From contig NZ_JAVJAN010000009.1 of the NCBI RefSeq assembly GCF_031344075.1, positions 1-64,000 of the forward strand: 64,000 bases of DNA, in the 5' to 3' direction. Position 1 is the stretch's first letter. The number at the start of each line of letters is the position of its first letter. The position numbers and the translations under genes were made by a program. Of the stretch, positions 36,099-45,744 are shown one piece after another. This stretch comes from Clostridium aquiflavi. Its GTDB lineage: Bacteria; Bacillota; Clostridia; Clostridiales; Clostridiaceae. The notes beneath the pieces are model-generated. The model was not told the origin of the DNA. It saw nothing but the letters and a program-made list of their open reading frames with translations, and ran no database searches.

Positions 36099-36824
36099 TT
36101 ATTTTTCATGTTCATTCTTTATAGTTTTAATTTCCTCTATTGTTAGCCCTGTAGCTTCTGATATTTCATCTATTTCAGTAAATCCCATAAGATCTTCTGC
36201 TAAAGATATTATTAGTCTTTTTACATTATCCTTAACTCGACTTGGCAAATCAGAAAATTCATCTAAACATTCTGTCAAATCCAATGACTCATCATAATCA
36301 TCTTCCTCTAAGTTTAAAAATTTTTTTCTTTTTAATTTGTTTTCAAAATATTCATTTAAATATATTAATTTTTCATTATTAGGTTCTATATCTTCTTCAG
36401 AAAATACTTCTATTCCTTCTTTTTGCAATAAGTATGCAGTAAGTCCCATTCCATCTATTTTGTTTCCTTGAAAGCTTCCATCATATACTTTATTAACACC
36501 ACATGATGGACTTTTTTCTTTTAAAATAGCCTTTGTAGCATTCACTTCTTTAGCTATCTTTAATGTTTCATATGCACCTTTTACAAATTGATTTGTAACA
36601 TCTAAACCATCTTTTGTAATTGCTATTCCATGCCCTTCTAGTATATCCTGAGCAGAATTTTTTAATTCTACTGGAGTTCTAGGAGTACTTAATCCTCCAA
36701 GTTGTTCAGGACATACCAAAATAGCTTTTCCTCTTCTAAATAACTCAACACACTTTTCATTTAAATTATTTTCCCCACTATATTTACAGTTAACTCCACA
36801 TAAACATGCACTTATAATATACAT
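36099..36824 (-). CDS. DUF523/TudS-family protein with a C-terminal extension
   Basis: The TudS family includes thiouracil desulfidases that hold a [4Fe-4S] cluster. The 241-residue protein has the DUF523 domain at about 1-150, with cysteines in SACLCGVNCKYSG (7, 9, 13), VCPEQ (38) and SPSCG (108). The extra 90 residues are acidic, then form a possible helix-turn-helix (about 205-241, EISEATGLTIEEIKTI). Most DUF523 proteins end near residue 150 or carry DUF1722 instead. The function of the tail is unknown. Confidence 0.8.
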   Translation of the reverse strand: MYIISACLCGVNCKYSGENNLNEKCVELFRRGKAILVCPEQLGGLSTPRTPVELKNSAQDILEGHGIAITKDGLDVTNQFVKGAYETLKIAKEVNATKAILKEKSPSCGVNKVYDGSFQGNKIDGMGLTAYLLQKEGIEVFSEEDIEPNNEKLIYLNEYFENKLKRKKFLNLEEDDYDESLDLTECLDEFSDLPSRVKDNVKRLIISLAEDLMGFTEIDEISEATGLTIEEIKTIKNEHEK

Positions 36825-36881
36825 GCACTCACCTCAAAATTTCTTCATATTTATTTCTTATTCTACCCTATTTTAAATATG

Positions 36882-37181
36882 TTGATCTTTTGTTATAAAG
36901 GCGAAGTGGCATTGAAATTTACTTTTCTAGAACTCTTAAGTAAGAGTCAAAATTTTATATTTTGCTACTCTTACTTACTCAGCGAATGTACTTGAGTTGA
37001 GTTTCCTTTTAGCCTTACAATTAATTGCTTGTCAAAAGTAAGTGTCCAAATTTCATATTTGAAAACACGAACTTTCACACAGTACAATGTTTCATTGGGA
37101 GCATGCATTAATTGGACTAATCTTTATTTTAGAGTTCTTAAAACAAATTTCTCTGTCCACGAGCTTTATACAAAAGATCAA
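36882..37181. repeat. Long type-2 intergenic palindromic repeat (arms, hairpin and cassette)
   Basis: A 300-bp element with perfect 11-bp terminal inverted repeats (TTGATCTTTTG / CAAAAGATCAA) continuing imperfectly inward. It contains an internal GTAAGAGT / ACTCTTAC hairpin, and at 37026-37086 a 61-nt block matching 288-348 in inverted orientation (58 of 61). It sits about 18 bp after the mutS2 stop codon. A short plus-strand reading frame crosses it but looks accidental. The 374-bp gap holds nothing else visible. Confidence 0.88.
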
Positions 37182-37198
37182 TATTTCAAAACATCACA

Positions 37199-39556
37199 TT
37201 ATTTTAGTTCGACTATTGTTGCACCATCTCCACCTTCACCATATCCACCTAATCTATAATTTTTAACATGTATATGTCTCTTAAGCATGTCATTTATTGC
37301 TTTTCTAAGAATTCCAGTACCTTTTCCATGAACTATTGTTACTTCTCCAAGATTGCCCATATAAGCATCGTCTAAATACTTATCTACTCTATAACAAGCT
37401 TCTTCTGCATCTAACCCTCTTAAATCTATACGATTTTCAACTTTACTTAAATTTAATTTTAATTCTCTCTTTTTCTTTACCTTTTCAACTTTAGATTGTT
37501 TAGTTTTTCTAAGATCCTTTAACTTAACTGAAATTTTCATAATCCCAGCTTCAACTTGTACTTCCCCTTTATTATCAGGCATAGAAATCACTATCACATT
37601 TTGATTGAAAGATGGCAAAAACGCTTCCATACCTAATGTTACTTTTTCAAGTACTTCACCATCATTTTCTTTCATTTTATATAAATTCTTTTCTTTTTCT
37701 TCTAAACTATCTTTAAGTTTTTTACGTTCTTCTTCTAGTCTTTGTCTTCCACCACTTGAAATACCAAGTTTTTCAAGTTCTCTCATAGCTTTTAATATAT
37801 CATCTGCTTCGTCTTTTGCATTAGATACTATCTTTTTAGCCTCTTCTCTTGCTTCCATATAAGCCTTATCTTTAACTTTTTCAAGTCTTTCAAGCTTTTG
37901 TTCATATTTATTCTTTAATTCTTCCGCTTGATCTTTAATGACTTTTGCATCTCTTGCATCTTTTTTAGCTATAATACTCTTTTCTTGAAGATTTCTTATT
38001 AAGCCTTCAAACTCTAAATTTTCTTTAGACATATAATTTTTTGCACAATCTATAACTTCTTTTCCAAGTCCTATTCTTATAGAAATCTCAAATGCATTGG
38101 ATTTTCCTGGAACTCCAATTAACAATCTATATGTAGGTCTTAATGTATTAATATCAAACTCTACAGATGCATTTTCAACTCTCTCTTTATTTAATGCATA
38201 TGCCTTTAATTCACTATAGTGAGTTGTTGCTATTAATTTTGCACCTTTACTACTTAAATTTTCTATAATAGCTATTGCAAGTGCTGCACCTTCTGCTGGA
38301 TCAGTTCCTCCACCTAATTCATCAAATAGAATAAGTGATTGTCTATTATCATATTCCATGATATTTACTATATTAGTTAAATGAGATGAGAAAGTTGATA
38401 AACTCTGCTCAATACTTTGCTCATCTCCTATATCAGCAAATACTTCCTTAAAGAATGATACTGATGAATTAGAACTTGCAGGTATAAGCAGTCCACTCAA
38501 TGCCATTATATGAAGCAATCCCACTGTTTTTAATGTAACAGTTTTACCACCTGTATTAGGTCCAGTTATCATCAAAGTGTCAAATTCATCACCTAAATTT
38601 ACATCTAAAGGTACAACTTTATCTTTTTCAATTAAAGGATGTCTACCAGACATTATGTTGAATATTCCGTCATCTCTTACCATAGGTTTTATTGCATTTA
38701 ATTCACATGCATATTTACCCTTTGAAAAAATAAAATCTAAATTAGTAAGTATTTTAAAATTACTCTCGCAGTGTTCTGCATTCATTTTTACTTTTAATGA
38801 CAATGCTGAAAGTATCCTATCTATTTCAGCCTTTTCTTTTAACATAAGTTCTTTTATTTCATTATTTAAATTAACTAACCCCATAGGTTCTATAAAAAGA
38901 GTAGCTCCTGTTGAACTTTGATCATGTACAAGCCCTGGCACTGAACCCTTATATTCAGCCTTTACTGGAATTACATATCTATCACCTCTTATTGTATATA
39001 AAGAGTCTTGTAAATACTTTGAATTACTTCTAACTATTGAATTTATTTTTTCTCTTACTGAAGAATTCTTTTCTTTTAAACTTCTTCTTATATTATATAA
39101 AGTAGTGCTAGCATTATCACTAACTTCATCTTCTGATAAAATAGATCTCTCAATTTCTTTTTCCAAGTCATTAATAGGTGCTAATATATACGCTAAATCT
39201 TCTAACTTAGGAAAAGATACTTCTTGTTCTTCTCTTTTAAAAAATTCCTGCATTCTTCTAGTTGCTGTAAGCATTCCTAATACCTTTAATAATTGTTCTG
39301 GCGTTAATGTACCTCCTTTTTTCGCTCTTTGAAGTATATCTCCTATATCACAAAGACCTTCTATTGGAGGATTACCCTTCTTCATTAATATTTCAAGTGC
39401 CTCATTAGATTCTTCTAATCCATTGTTTATTTCATATGTATTGTCATAAGGTACAAGTTCATCTACTAATTTCTTAGCAGAACTGCTATATGCATACTTT
39501 TTAAGTATTTCCTTTACTTTATTAAATTCTAAAACTCTTAAAGATCTCTTGTTCAT
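37199..39556 (-). CDS. mutS2: Endonuclease MutS2 (Smr-domain, MutS-like ATPase)
   Basis: MutS2 binds branched DNA and, in Firmicutes, collided ribosomes; it is not a mismatch repair protein. The 785-residue protein has MutS core domains, Walker A GPNTGGKT (332-339), the LFDELGGGTDP Walker B region, a long coiled coil (about 510-630), and a C-terminal Smr domain (about 705-785) with IDLRGLDAEEA and VHGKGTGILR. It lacks the mismatch-recognition domain, as expected. It follows the U32 gene by 13 bp. Confidence 0.96.
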   Translation of the reverse strand: MNKRSLRVLEFNKVKEILKKYAYSSSAKKLVDELVPYDNTYEINNGLEESNEALEILMKKGNPPIEGLCDIGDILQRAKKGGTLTPEQLLKVLGMLTATRRMQEFFKREEQEVSFPKLEDLAYILAPINDLEKEIERSILSEDEVSDNASTTLYNIRRSLKEKNSSVREKINSIVRSNSKYLQDSLYTIRGDRYVIPVKAEYKGSVPGLVHDQSSTGATLFIEPMGLVNLNNEIKELMLKEKAEIDRILSALSLKVKMNAEHCESNFKILTNLDFIFSKGKYACELNAIKPMVRDDGIFNIMSGRHPLIEKDKVVPLDVNLGDEFDTLMITGPNTGGKTVTLKTVGLLHIMALSGLLIPASSNSSVSFFKEVFADIGDEQSIEQSLSTFSSHLTNIVNIMEYDNRQSLILFDELGGGTDPAEGAALAIAIIENLSSKGAKLIATTHYSELKAYALNKERVENASVEFDINTLRPTYRLLIGVPGKSNAFEISIRIGLGKEVIDCAKNYMSKENLEFEGLIRNLQEKSIIAKKDARDAKVIKDQAEELKNKYEQKLERLEKVKDKAYMEAREEAKKIVSNAKDEADDILKAMRELEKLGISSGGRQRLEEERKKLKDSLEEKEKNLYKMKENDGEVLEKVTLGMEAFLPSFNQNVIVISMPDNKGEVQVEAGIMKISVKLKDLRKTKQSKVEKVKKKRELKLNLSKVENRIDLRGLDAEEACYRVDKYLDDAYMGNLGEVTIVHGKGTGILRKAINDMLKRHIHVKNYRLGGYGEGGDGATIVELK

Positions 39557-39569
39557 TTATAGTTCCCCT

Positions 39570-41915
39570 CTATTCTACACCACGTTTATAATGACCTTTA
39601 GTATAGATTCTATTTTCACTTTTTTTAAGTTTTTTCACTTCTTCTAATATCACTTTAACTTCATTATAAGTTTCATCTTTAAAGTCAAATCTAAACGTAG
39701 ATATATTAAATGTTTTTAACTCTTCAATTTCTTCTATTAAATTTAAAGAAAGTGAATTTAATATATGACTTCTACAGCTATTATCACCTAATACTTTAAA
39801 TGTTTCATTTTTTCTATCTACTAATGTGAATTCATCTCTCATACAAACTCCATTACACTCTTTAGAAGTAGATTTATTTCCAAATGTACTTCCTATTGGA
39901 CAGTACTCACTAACCATTAATTCTGTTTTTCCATAAACACCAACTGCAACATTATAATTAACACTTTTCATTATTTCTTTAATTTCTTTTCTGTTTAATT
40001 CTAAGCTTAATGTTGGAATCTCAATATCTTTCCTATAAAAATCTAAAGCTTCTTTATTAAACAGATTTAATTTATAATCACCTATTATAAATAATTTATC
40101 TTTATATAAATTAAGTATTCCTACATTTGAAGTTATTAATCCTTTTATATATGGAATAACTTCATCTATTTGTTTAACTACATTTTTAAATTCTTCTTTT
40201 ATTATATTAGGAGTCATAAAATATAAGTTTTTATTTTCTACATTTTTAAAATCACTTATATTTAACGCACCTTTATGCTTAGTATAAGATATATCTAATG
40301 CTATGTTTTTAACAGTATGATCTTCTAATAATGCTTTCAATTGTTCTTTATTTATACAACTATAAATATAACCTAAACGTTCGCCTGATTTCAAGTTTTC
40401 ACCTAAAGTATCAGCCTTAAATCTTTTACGCCTATAAGAAGAAGCTTCTTCTTTTAATATTTTTTCAAATAATTCTCTTCTTAAGTTATTTAAAGAAGCT
40501 ATTCTTATAAATCCGTCTTCAAAAGCATTAAATAATACTTTTTCGAACTTATATGGTATTTCTCCAGATTTCATTAAACATTCTTCTACTCTTTTTATAT
40601 CTAATGGTGACTTCTCTGCTACTTCAACTGTATCGCCTAAAGCTTCATATTCTTTTCCATTGAATTTAGTTTTTAATTTTAAAGGTAAACCAACTCTAAA
40701 TTCTAATTCACCTTGTAATAATACTTTTCTTTTATATGGTTTTACATAGTCCTTTAATTCATCATATAACTTTTTATCAGACATTCTGTATATTAAATCA
40801 CCTTTTTTATAACCACTAGGTATTAATTTAACTTTATCCCCTTTAAGTGCTTCCTTTACTTCTTTGCCATTAAGTAATATTTTACCTAATACAAATCCGT
40901 CATTCCTATATCTTATTCCGTCTCCAATGCTTATATTTCCATCTAATATAATTTCATTTTTATCAACAGCCTTACCTATAGGAATACCAGTATTTTTAGG
41001 AAAATTATAACTCATCATATCTTTTCCTGTATTTTTATAAAGATATGCTTTAGAAAATCCTTCTCTATTAAATAACTGAGCTAATTGAATTCTTCCCTTT
41101 TTTAAATCAAATTTTTGTTTACAAGTTACTCTATCAATTGCTTTTCTATAAGTATCTACAACTCCTGATACATACTCAGGTCTCTTCATTCTTCCTTCTA
41201 CTTTTAAAGATGATGTTCCACTTTTTATTAATTCTTCTACATCATCAATTAAGCACATATCTTTTGGGCTAAGTAAATATGCCTTTTTAGGTGAAGTATT
41301 TTCTCCTTGTATTGTATATTCCATTCTACAAGGTTGAGCACATCTTCCCCTATTGCCACTTCTTCCTCCTATCATAGAACTCATTAAGCATTGTCCTGAA
41401 TAGCATACACAAAGTGCTCCATGTACAAATATCTCTGTTTCTATACCTAAATCCTTTGATATATACTTAATTTCATTCAAAGAAAGCTCTCGAGATAAAA
41501 CTATTCTAGACAATCCCTTTTCTGTAAAATACATTGCACCTTCACCATTATGTACTGTCATTTGAGTTGATGCATGTAATTCAAAATCTGTATATGTTTT
41601 TTGTATTAAATTAATAAGTCCCGTGTCTTGTATAATTAAAGCATCTACCCCTATATCATAAAGATATCCTGCATATTTTAAAGCTTCTTTTATTTCATTT
41701 TCTTTTAATAAGGTATTTATAGTTACATATACCCGAGCTCCATAACCATGTGCATAATCTACAGCTTTCATCATCATTTCATTATCAAAATTTGATGCAT
41801 ATGCCCTTGCAGAAAATTTATTTCCTCCTAAATAAATAGCATCAGCGCCTCTATTTATAGCCGCTATTAAACTTTCCATACTACCTGCTGGTGCTAACAG
41901 TTCTATTTTTTTCAT
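39570..41915 (-). CDS. U32-family protein with DUF3656-type C-terminal part (RlhA/YdcP-like)
   Basis: U32 proteins were first called peptidases; characterised members hydroxylate 23S rRNA or tRNA, or act in ubiquinone synthesis. The 781-residue protein opens ELLAPAGSMESLIAAINRGA, has the cysteine set of CYSGQCLMSSMIGGRSGNRG with CAQPC after it, and has a long C-terminal half. Two further cysteines (YCPIG, CNGVCMRDEF) follow near 720. Length fits the RlhA type. It sits between zapA and mutS2, as in many clostridia; the exact substrate is inferred. Confidence 0.87.
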   Translation of the reverse strand: MKKIELLAPAGSMESLIAAINRGADAIYLGGNKFSARAYASNFDNEMMMKAVDYAHGYGARVYVTINTLLKENEIKEALKYAGYLYDIGVDALIIQDTGLINLIQKTYTDFELHASTQMTVHNGEGAMYFTEKGLSRIVLSRELSLNEIKYISKDLGIETEIFVHGALCVCYSGQCLMSSMIGGRSGNRGRCAQPCRMEYTIQGENTSPKKAYLLSPKDMCLIDDVEELIKSGTSSLKVEGRMKRPEYVSGVVDTYRKAIDRVTCKQKFDLKKGRIQLAQLFNREGFSKAYLYKNTGKDMMSYNFPKNTGIPIGKAVDKNEIILDGNISIGDGIRYRNDGFVLGKILLNGKEVKEALKGDKVKLIPSGYKKGDLIYRMSDKKLYDELKDYVKPYKRKVLLQGELEFRVGLPLKLKTKFNGKEYEALGDTVEVAEKSPLDIKRVEECLMKSGEIPYKFEKVLFNAFEDGFIRIASLNNLRRELFEKILKEEASSYRRKRFKADTLGENLKSGERLGYIYSCINKEQLKALLEDHTVKNIALDISYTKHKGALNISDFKNVENKNLYFMTPNIIKEEFKNVVKQIDEVIPYIKGLITSNVGILNLYKDKLFIIGDYKLNLFNKEALDFYRKDIEIPTLSLELNRKEIKEIMKSVNYNVAVGVYGKTELMVSEYCPIGSTFGNKSTSKECNGVCMRDEFTLVDRKNETFKVLGDNSCRSHILNSLSLNLIEEIEELKTFNISTFRFDFKDETYNEVKVILEEVKKLKKSENRIYTKGHYKRGVE

Positions 41916-41969
41916 TAATTTCCTCCTAAGTATTTATACTTATCTTTGTTTTAAATTAATATTAATATT

Positions 41970-42035
41970 TTAGTATAAAGGCGTAGTGACATTGAAATTC
42001 GCTTATACGACAATATGAATACTATCTTAAAAACA
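41970..42035. repeat. Partial type-2 intergenic repeat (left arm)
   Basis: TAGTATAAAGGCGTAGTGAC and ATTGAAATTCGCTTA match the left arm of 36882-37181 and 32836-33001. Only about 35 bp is well conserved, followed by diverged sequence ending in AAACAAAACATC. It lies between the terminator of the zapA gene and the U32 gene, in the U32 leader. Confidence 0.6.
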
Positions 42036-42069
42036 AAACATCATACTTTTATTATTCTTAAAAACCTTT

Positions 42070-42098
42070 AAAAACTGCTATTAAAAATAGCAGTTTTT
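42070..42098. terminator. Terminator after the zapA-like gene
   Basis: A perfect 13-bp stem AAAAACTGCTATT / AATAGCAGTTTTT with a 3-nt loop, 32 bp after the zapA stop codon. It is T-rich on both sides. The downstream U32-mutS2 genes must then have their own promoter or depend on readthrough. Confidence 0.8.
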
Positions 42099-42129
42099 AA
42101 AAAATTATTATAATTCTATTAATATTATC

Positions 42130-43746
42130 CTACTTTTTATGTGAAAGTGGTCCTATAACTTTTTTTGTTTTACCATTTAAAAATTGTTGGCTTTTTAATG
42201 CTGCTAATTCTATTTCTACATTTAATAGTTTATCCTTTAATTCCATAACTTTATACTTAGATGTTCTAAGATTATTATTTACAGTTTTGCTTCTTTCCAT
42301 AAGTTTACTCTTATGCTTATTTAATTCTTCAACTTTATTTTCTAATTCTACTACAGAAGCATCCTTTTTACTTAAAGTATTTTTTAATACCTCTAAGTTT
42401 TTCTCTTTTTCATCTAAGTTATCTTTTAATTTTTCTAATGACTTTTCTTTGCACTCTAAGATATTTTTTATATCTATTAATGATTTATCTTTATTGCTTA
42501 AATCATCTCTTAATTCTTCTATTTCTTTATGTTTTATATTTATTGTCTTTTTACTATTATCTTCATTGACAATTAACTTAGAATACTTATCTCTTAAGCT
42601 TGTAAGTTCCTCATTTACTTTTAAATTCTCTTGTTTTATTTTATTTTTTTCATTATTTATTGAATTAATATTATTATTTAATTTTTGAATATTATCTTCT
42701 AATATTTTTTTATTTTTTATTTCCACGTTTATTTTAGAATTTAATTTTTCATTTTCTCTATTGACTTCTTCAATTTTTTGTTTGAAAATTGTAACTTCTT
42801 TATCAGTTTCATAATAAAGATCACTGATATTTTCAAGCTCTTCTTTACATTTAGTATATTCTTCTTGAAGAACTCGTTTATTGCTCTTTTCATTTGATAT
42901 TAATAATGTTAATTCTTCTATCTTACTTTGTAAAGTTAAGCAATTGTCTTCTAAAGACTTACTTTTTTCAATCAAGATAGAATTTTCTTCTTCTAAACTA
43001 GCTCTAACTTTAATCATTCTTTCAAGTTCTAATGAATTTTCTGTATTTAAAGTATTTAAATCATCAAACTTTTTACCTAAGTTAGTACATTTGTTTTCTA
43101 GAAAAGAAACTTTATTTTCTAATTCTTTAACATTTCCACTTGAAACTTGTAATTTATTTCTTAACTCTACTTCTTTTCCTTTAGATTCATCTACTTTTTT
43201 ATAAAGGAACTTATTTTTCTCTTTTATTTCTACAACTTCTTTGTTTAATACTTCATTTAAATTACTAATTTCTTTTAAATTATTTTCCAACTTATTATTC
43301 TTCTCTAATAATAGGCCCTTTTCTTTTTCTAGATTAGTTGCCTCTTCTTTTAAATTAGTAAGTGTCTCTTCTATTTCTAAATATTTTTCTTTTAAAGATT
43401 GCTCACCATTTACTAATTGTTCTTGAAGTTTTGTTTTCTCTACTAATGTTGTTTTTAAATCTTCATTTAACTTGTCTACTTTTTGAATCAATTCACTTTT
43501 TTCAGTTTCTATATTTTTCTTCTTATTAATGGCATTTCTTAAATTAGAATCACATTCGTAAAGTTCATCTGCTATATTTACTGCCGCAAGTACTGTTGCA
43601 GCACTCGTGCTTAATCTAGAATTTTTACTCATTATCTCTTTTACTTTACTATCAACAAAATCAGCTAAATCAACTAAGTATTGTTCATTTTTATCACCTT
43701 TTAAGTTGTAATCCATACCATTTATATTAACTGTTACCTTAATCAT
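42130..43746 (-). CDS. zapA: ZapA-domain protein with a very long coiled-coil extension
   Basis: ZapA crosslinks FtsZ filaments. The first 90 residues are a full ZapA domain (MIKVTVNINGMDYNLKGD, then STSAATVLAAVNIADELYEC). The remaining 450 residues (about 75-520) are nearly continuous coiled coil rich in Lys, Glu, Asn and Leu, ending in a short basic tail. Usual ZapA is about 85-150 residues. No frameshift, stop codon or domain boundary suggests two joined genes; the downstream U32-mutS2 order is conserved. A structural role over a longer distance is inferred. Confidence 0.88.
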   Translation of the reverse strand: MIKVTVNINGMDYNLKGDKNEQYLVDLADFVDSKVKEIMSKNSRLSTSAATVLAAVNIADELYECDSNLRNAINKKKNIETEKSELIQKVDKLNEDLKTTLVEKTKLQEQLVNGEQSLKEKYLEIEETLTNLKEEATNLEKEKGLLLEKNNKLENNLKEISNLNEVLNKEVVEIKEKNKFLYKKVDESKGKEVELRNKLQVSSGNVKELENKVSFLENKCTNLGKKFDDLNTLNTENSLELERMIKVRASLEEENSILIEKSKSLEDNCLTLQSKIEELTLLISNEKSNKRVLQEEYTKCKEELENISDLYYETDKEVTIFKQKIEEVNRENEKLNSKINVEIKNKKILEDNIQKLNNNINSINNEKNKIKQENLKVNEELTSLRDKYSKLIVNEDNSKKTINIKHKEIEELRDDLSNKDKSLIDIKNILECKEKSLEKLKDNLDEKEKNLEVLKNTLSKKDASVVELENKVEELNKHKSKLMERSKTVNNNLRTSKYKVMELKDKLLNVEIELAALKSQQFLNGKTKKVIGPLSHKK

Positions 43747-43980
43747 AAATTACACCTCTTAAAATTTCTTTCTCATTGTTTAATTATATTCTATATTCAC
43801 TCATAACACAATTATATTGATACATACTTATGATATAAAAATATTTACTTTTTTCTTACTTTTTTTAATATTAAAAGTCTCTTTATATCTAACATTAAAA
43901 TTTAATAATTTTTGTAGTCGAATAATTGATACTAAATTCTCAATTTTTAATATTAGTAATATTTATGCTATATAAAAATT

Positions 43981-44027
43981 ATAAGAACCAAGAGATAAAT
44001 TCAAATAATTCACTTCTTGGTTCTTAT
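43981..44027. terminator. Bidirectional hairpin terminator after the small helical protein gene
   Basis: A perfect 13-bp stem ATAAGAACCAAGA / TCTTGGTTCTTAT with a 21-nt loop, just beyond the stop codon at 44050. Elsewhere the 303-bp gap (43747-44049) is AT-rich and holds no gene that I can see; it must contain the zapA promoter. Confidence 0.7.
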
Positions 44028-44049
44028 AATCTTTATTTAATACAAAACA

Positions 44050-44196
44050 TTATAACTTATGTTTTAAATTATTAGCATGTTCCTTTATAATTTCACCTTG
44101 TTCTGTCATCTTACCTTTTATTTCCCTTGCAGTTTCTTTTATTTCTGTCTTCATTTTTCTAGCAGTATCTTTTATTTCTTCTCCAAATTTTTCCAT
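44050..44196 (-). CDS. Small amphipathic helical protein with an 11-residue repeat
   Basis: A 48-residue, highly charged protein predicted to be one long helix. Two tandem 11-residue units, EIKDTARKMKT-like (residues 7-17 and 18-28), give an LEA/apolipoprotein-like pattern. No family is recognised. Start ATG 44196 has AAAGGAG ten bases upstream; a longer frame from 44232 lacks one. Its own terminator follows, so it is likely a real monocistronic gene. Stress- or spore-related helical proteins are one possibility; that is inference. Confidence 0.6.
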   Translation of the reverse strand: MEKFGEEIKDTARKMKTEIKETAREIKGKMTEQGEIIKEHANNLKHKL

Positions 44197-44322
44197 GATA
44201 CATTTTCTCCTTTCAAAAATAAATTTATACACTTATAAGTTTGTGTAAAAATATAAATATTATAAATAATATTTATATTTTTTATCAATTCACAAATTTC
44301 AAATTCATTTATTTAAAATAAA

Positions 44323-44351
44323 TTGAATTTTTTAGTATTTAAGGGTATAAT
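44323..44351 (+). promoter_or_regulatory. Sigma-A type promoter of the MFS transporter gene
   Basis: TTGAAT and TATAAT are separated by exactly 17 bp, about 58 bp before the ATG at 44409. The -10 is a perfect consensus and the -35 has two differences. Confidence 0.7.
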
Positions 44352-44408
44352 TTAATAATTATTTTTATATTTAGCTCTGTTTTAAATATTAATAAAAGGA
44401 GATTTAAG

Positions 44409-45656
44409 ATGAAATTAAAAAATAAATTGATACTTATATTTTCCCCATATTCAGGACTCCCTAAAGAAATTTATATACTTTTTCTAGGTAAAATAATAAA
44501 TTGTATAGGATCTTTTATTTATCCATTGTTATCACTAATACTTATTCAAAAAATAGGTCTATCTATAAGCCAAGCTGGTGAATTTGTAACCTTTTTAGCT
44601 ATTCTTCAAGCCCCCTGTGTATTAATAGGAGGTAAACTAGTTGACTCTATAGGAAGAAAAAAAGTAATACTTGTTTTTCAAGGATTGTCAGCTTGTACAT
44701 TTATAATTTGTGGTTTTTTACCTTTATCTAATACATTAACTAACTTTATACTATTAGCATCTTGTTTTTCATCGGTATCTTTGCCTGCTTATGATGCACT
44801 AGTTTCAGATATCACAACTTCTGAAAATAGAAAAAATTCTTTTTCACTTATATATATAGGATTAAATTTAGGATTTGCAATAGGACCACTATTAGGTGGC
44901 TTATTATTTAATAATTATTTAAGTCTAATATTTATAGGTGATGGTGTTACAACATTGATTTATCTTTTATTAATAGGATATTTTATAAAAGATATTAAAC
45001 CTAATTTATTAGAAGGTTCCATTAACGAAAATAAGAGTTCTTTCGAGAAAGCTGAAAATTGTTCAGTATTTAAAATATTTCTTAAACGTCCTATTCTAAT
45101 TTATTATTCCTTACTAATGTTAACATTTCATTTTGCTTATTCTCAGTGGGGATTTGCAGTACCAATACAATTAAATGATATATTTAGCACTAATGGTGCT
45201 AGATACTTTGGGGTTTTGAGTAGTTTCAATGGATTAATAGTAATTCTATTTACTCCAATAATAACAGTTCTAACAAAGAAATATAGAATACTTTCTATCA
45301 TTTCAGTTGGAGGACTTCTGTATTCATTGGCCTTTGGCCTTTGTAGCTTTGCCTCTAATATTTTTTCATTTTTTATCATTGTTACTATAATGACTATAGG
45401 CGAAATATCAATTGCTACAAATTCTCAAACTTTTATAGCAAATCTTAGTCCTTCATCACATAGAGGAAGAATAAATTCAATTTTACCTTTATTGTATGGT
45501 ACAGGAAATGGTATTGGACCTATAATCATGGGTAGAATGATTTCTGTAGTTGGAATAAGACAGGCTTGGTTAATTGTTAGCTTAATCGTTGGAATAGGTG
45601 GAATGTTAATGTATCTTCTTAATTATATTAATATATCTTCATATAATAAGAAGTAG
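44409..45656 (+). CDS. Major facilitator superfamily transporter (drug-efflux type)
   Basis: A 415-residue protein with 12 predicted membrane segments, the MFS loop signature GGKLVDSIGRKKV between segments 2 and 3, and a second half-motif. Its layout resembles the DHA1 multidrug exporters. The substrate is unknown. The ATG has AAAAGGAG upstream. It is monocistronic, with a consensus promoter and a terminator at 45649-45682. Confidence 0.85.
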   Translation: MKLKNKLILIFSPYSGLPKEIYILFLGKIINCIGSFIYPLLSLILIQKIGLSISQAGEFVTFLAILQAPCVLIGGKLVDSIGRKKVILVFQGLSACTFIICGFLPLSNTLTNFILLASCFSSVSLPAYDALVSDITTSENRKNSFSLIYIGLNLGFAIGPLLGGLLFNNYLSLIFIGDGVTTLIYLLLIGYFIKDIKPNLLEGSINENKSSFEKAENCSVFKIFLKRPILIYYSLLMLTFHFAYSQWGFAVPIQLNDIFSTNGARYFGVLSSFNGLIVILFTPIITVLTKKYRILSIISVGGLLYSLAFGLCSFASNIFSFFIIVTIMTIGEISIATNSQTFIANLSPSSHRGRINSILPLLYGTGNGIGPIIMGRMISVVGIRQAWLIVSLIVGIGGMLMYLLNYINISSYNKK

Positions 45657-45682
45657 TAATACTGTATTCTTACTACTTCTTA
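45649..45682 (+). terminator. Terminator after the MFS gene
   Basis: A stem of about 12 bp, AAGAAGTAGTAA / TTACTACTTCTT, with a 10-nt loop that overlaps the end of the coding region, then a T-rich tail. It is partly T-rich in both directions. Confidence 0.75.
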
Positions 45683-45744
45683 ATTTTTAAAAATATCTCT
45701 GTTTTAAATATATGTATATATATGCACTAATTGAATTTTTAAAC

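Noticed and set aside
37029..37259. A 76-codon plus-strand reading frame across the repeat and the end of mutS2
   Set aside because: It starts inside the repeat, runs antisense into mutS2, and has no ribosome binding site; a shadow frame.
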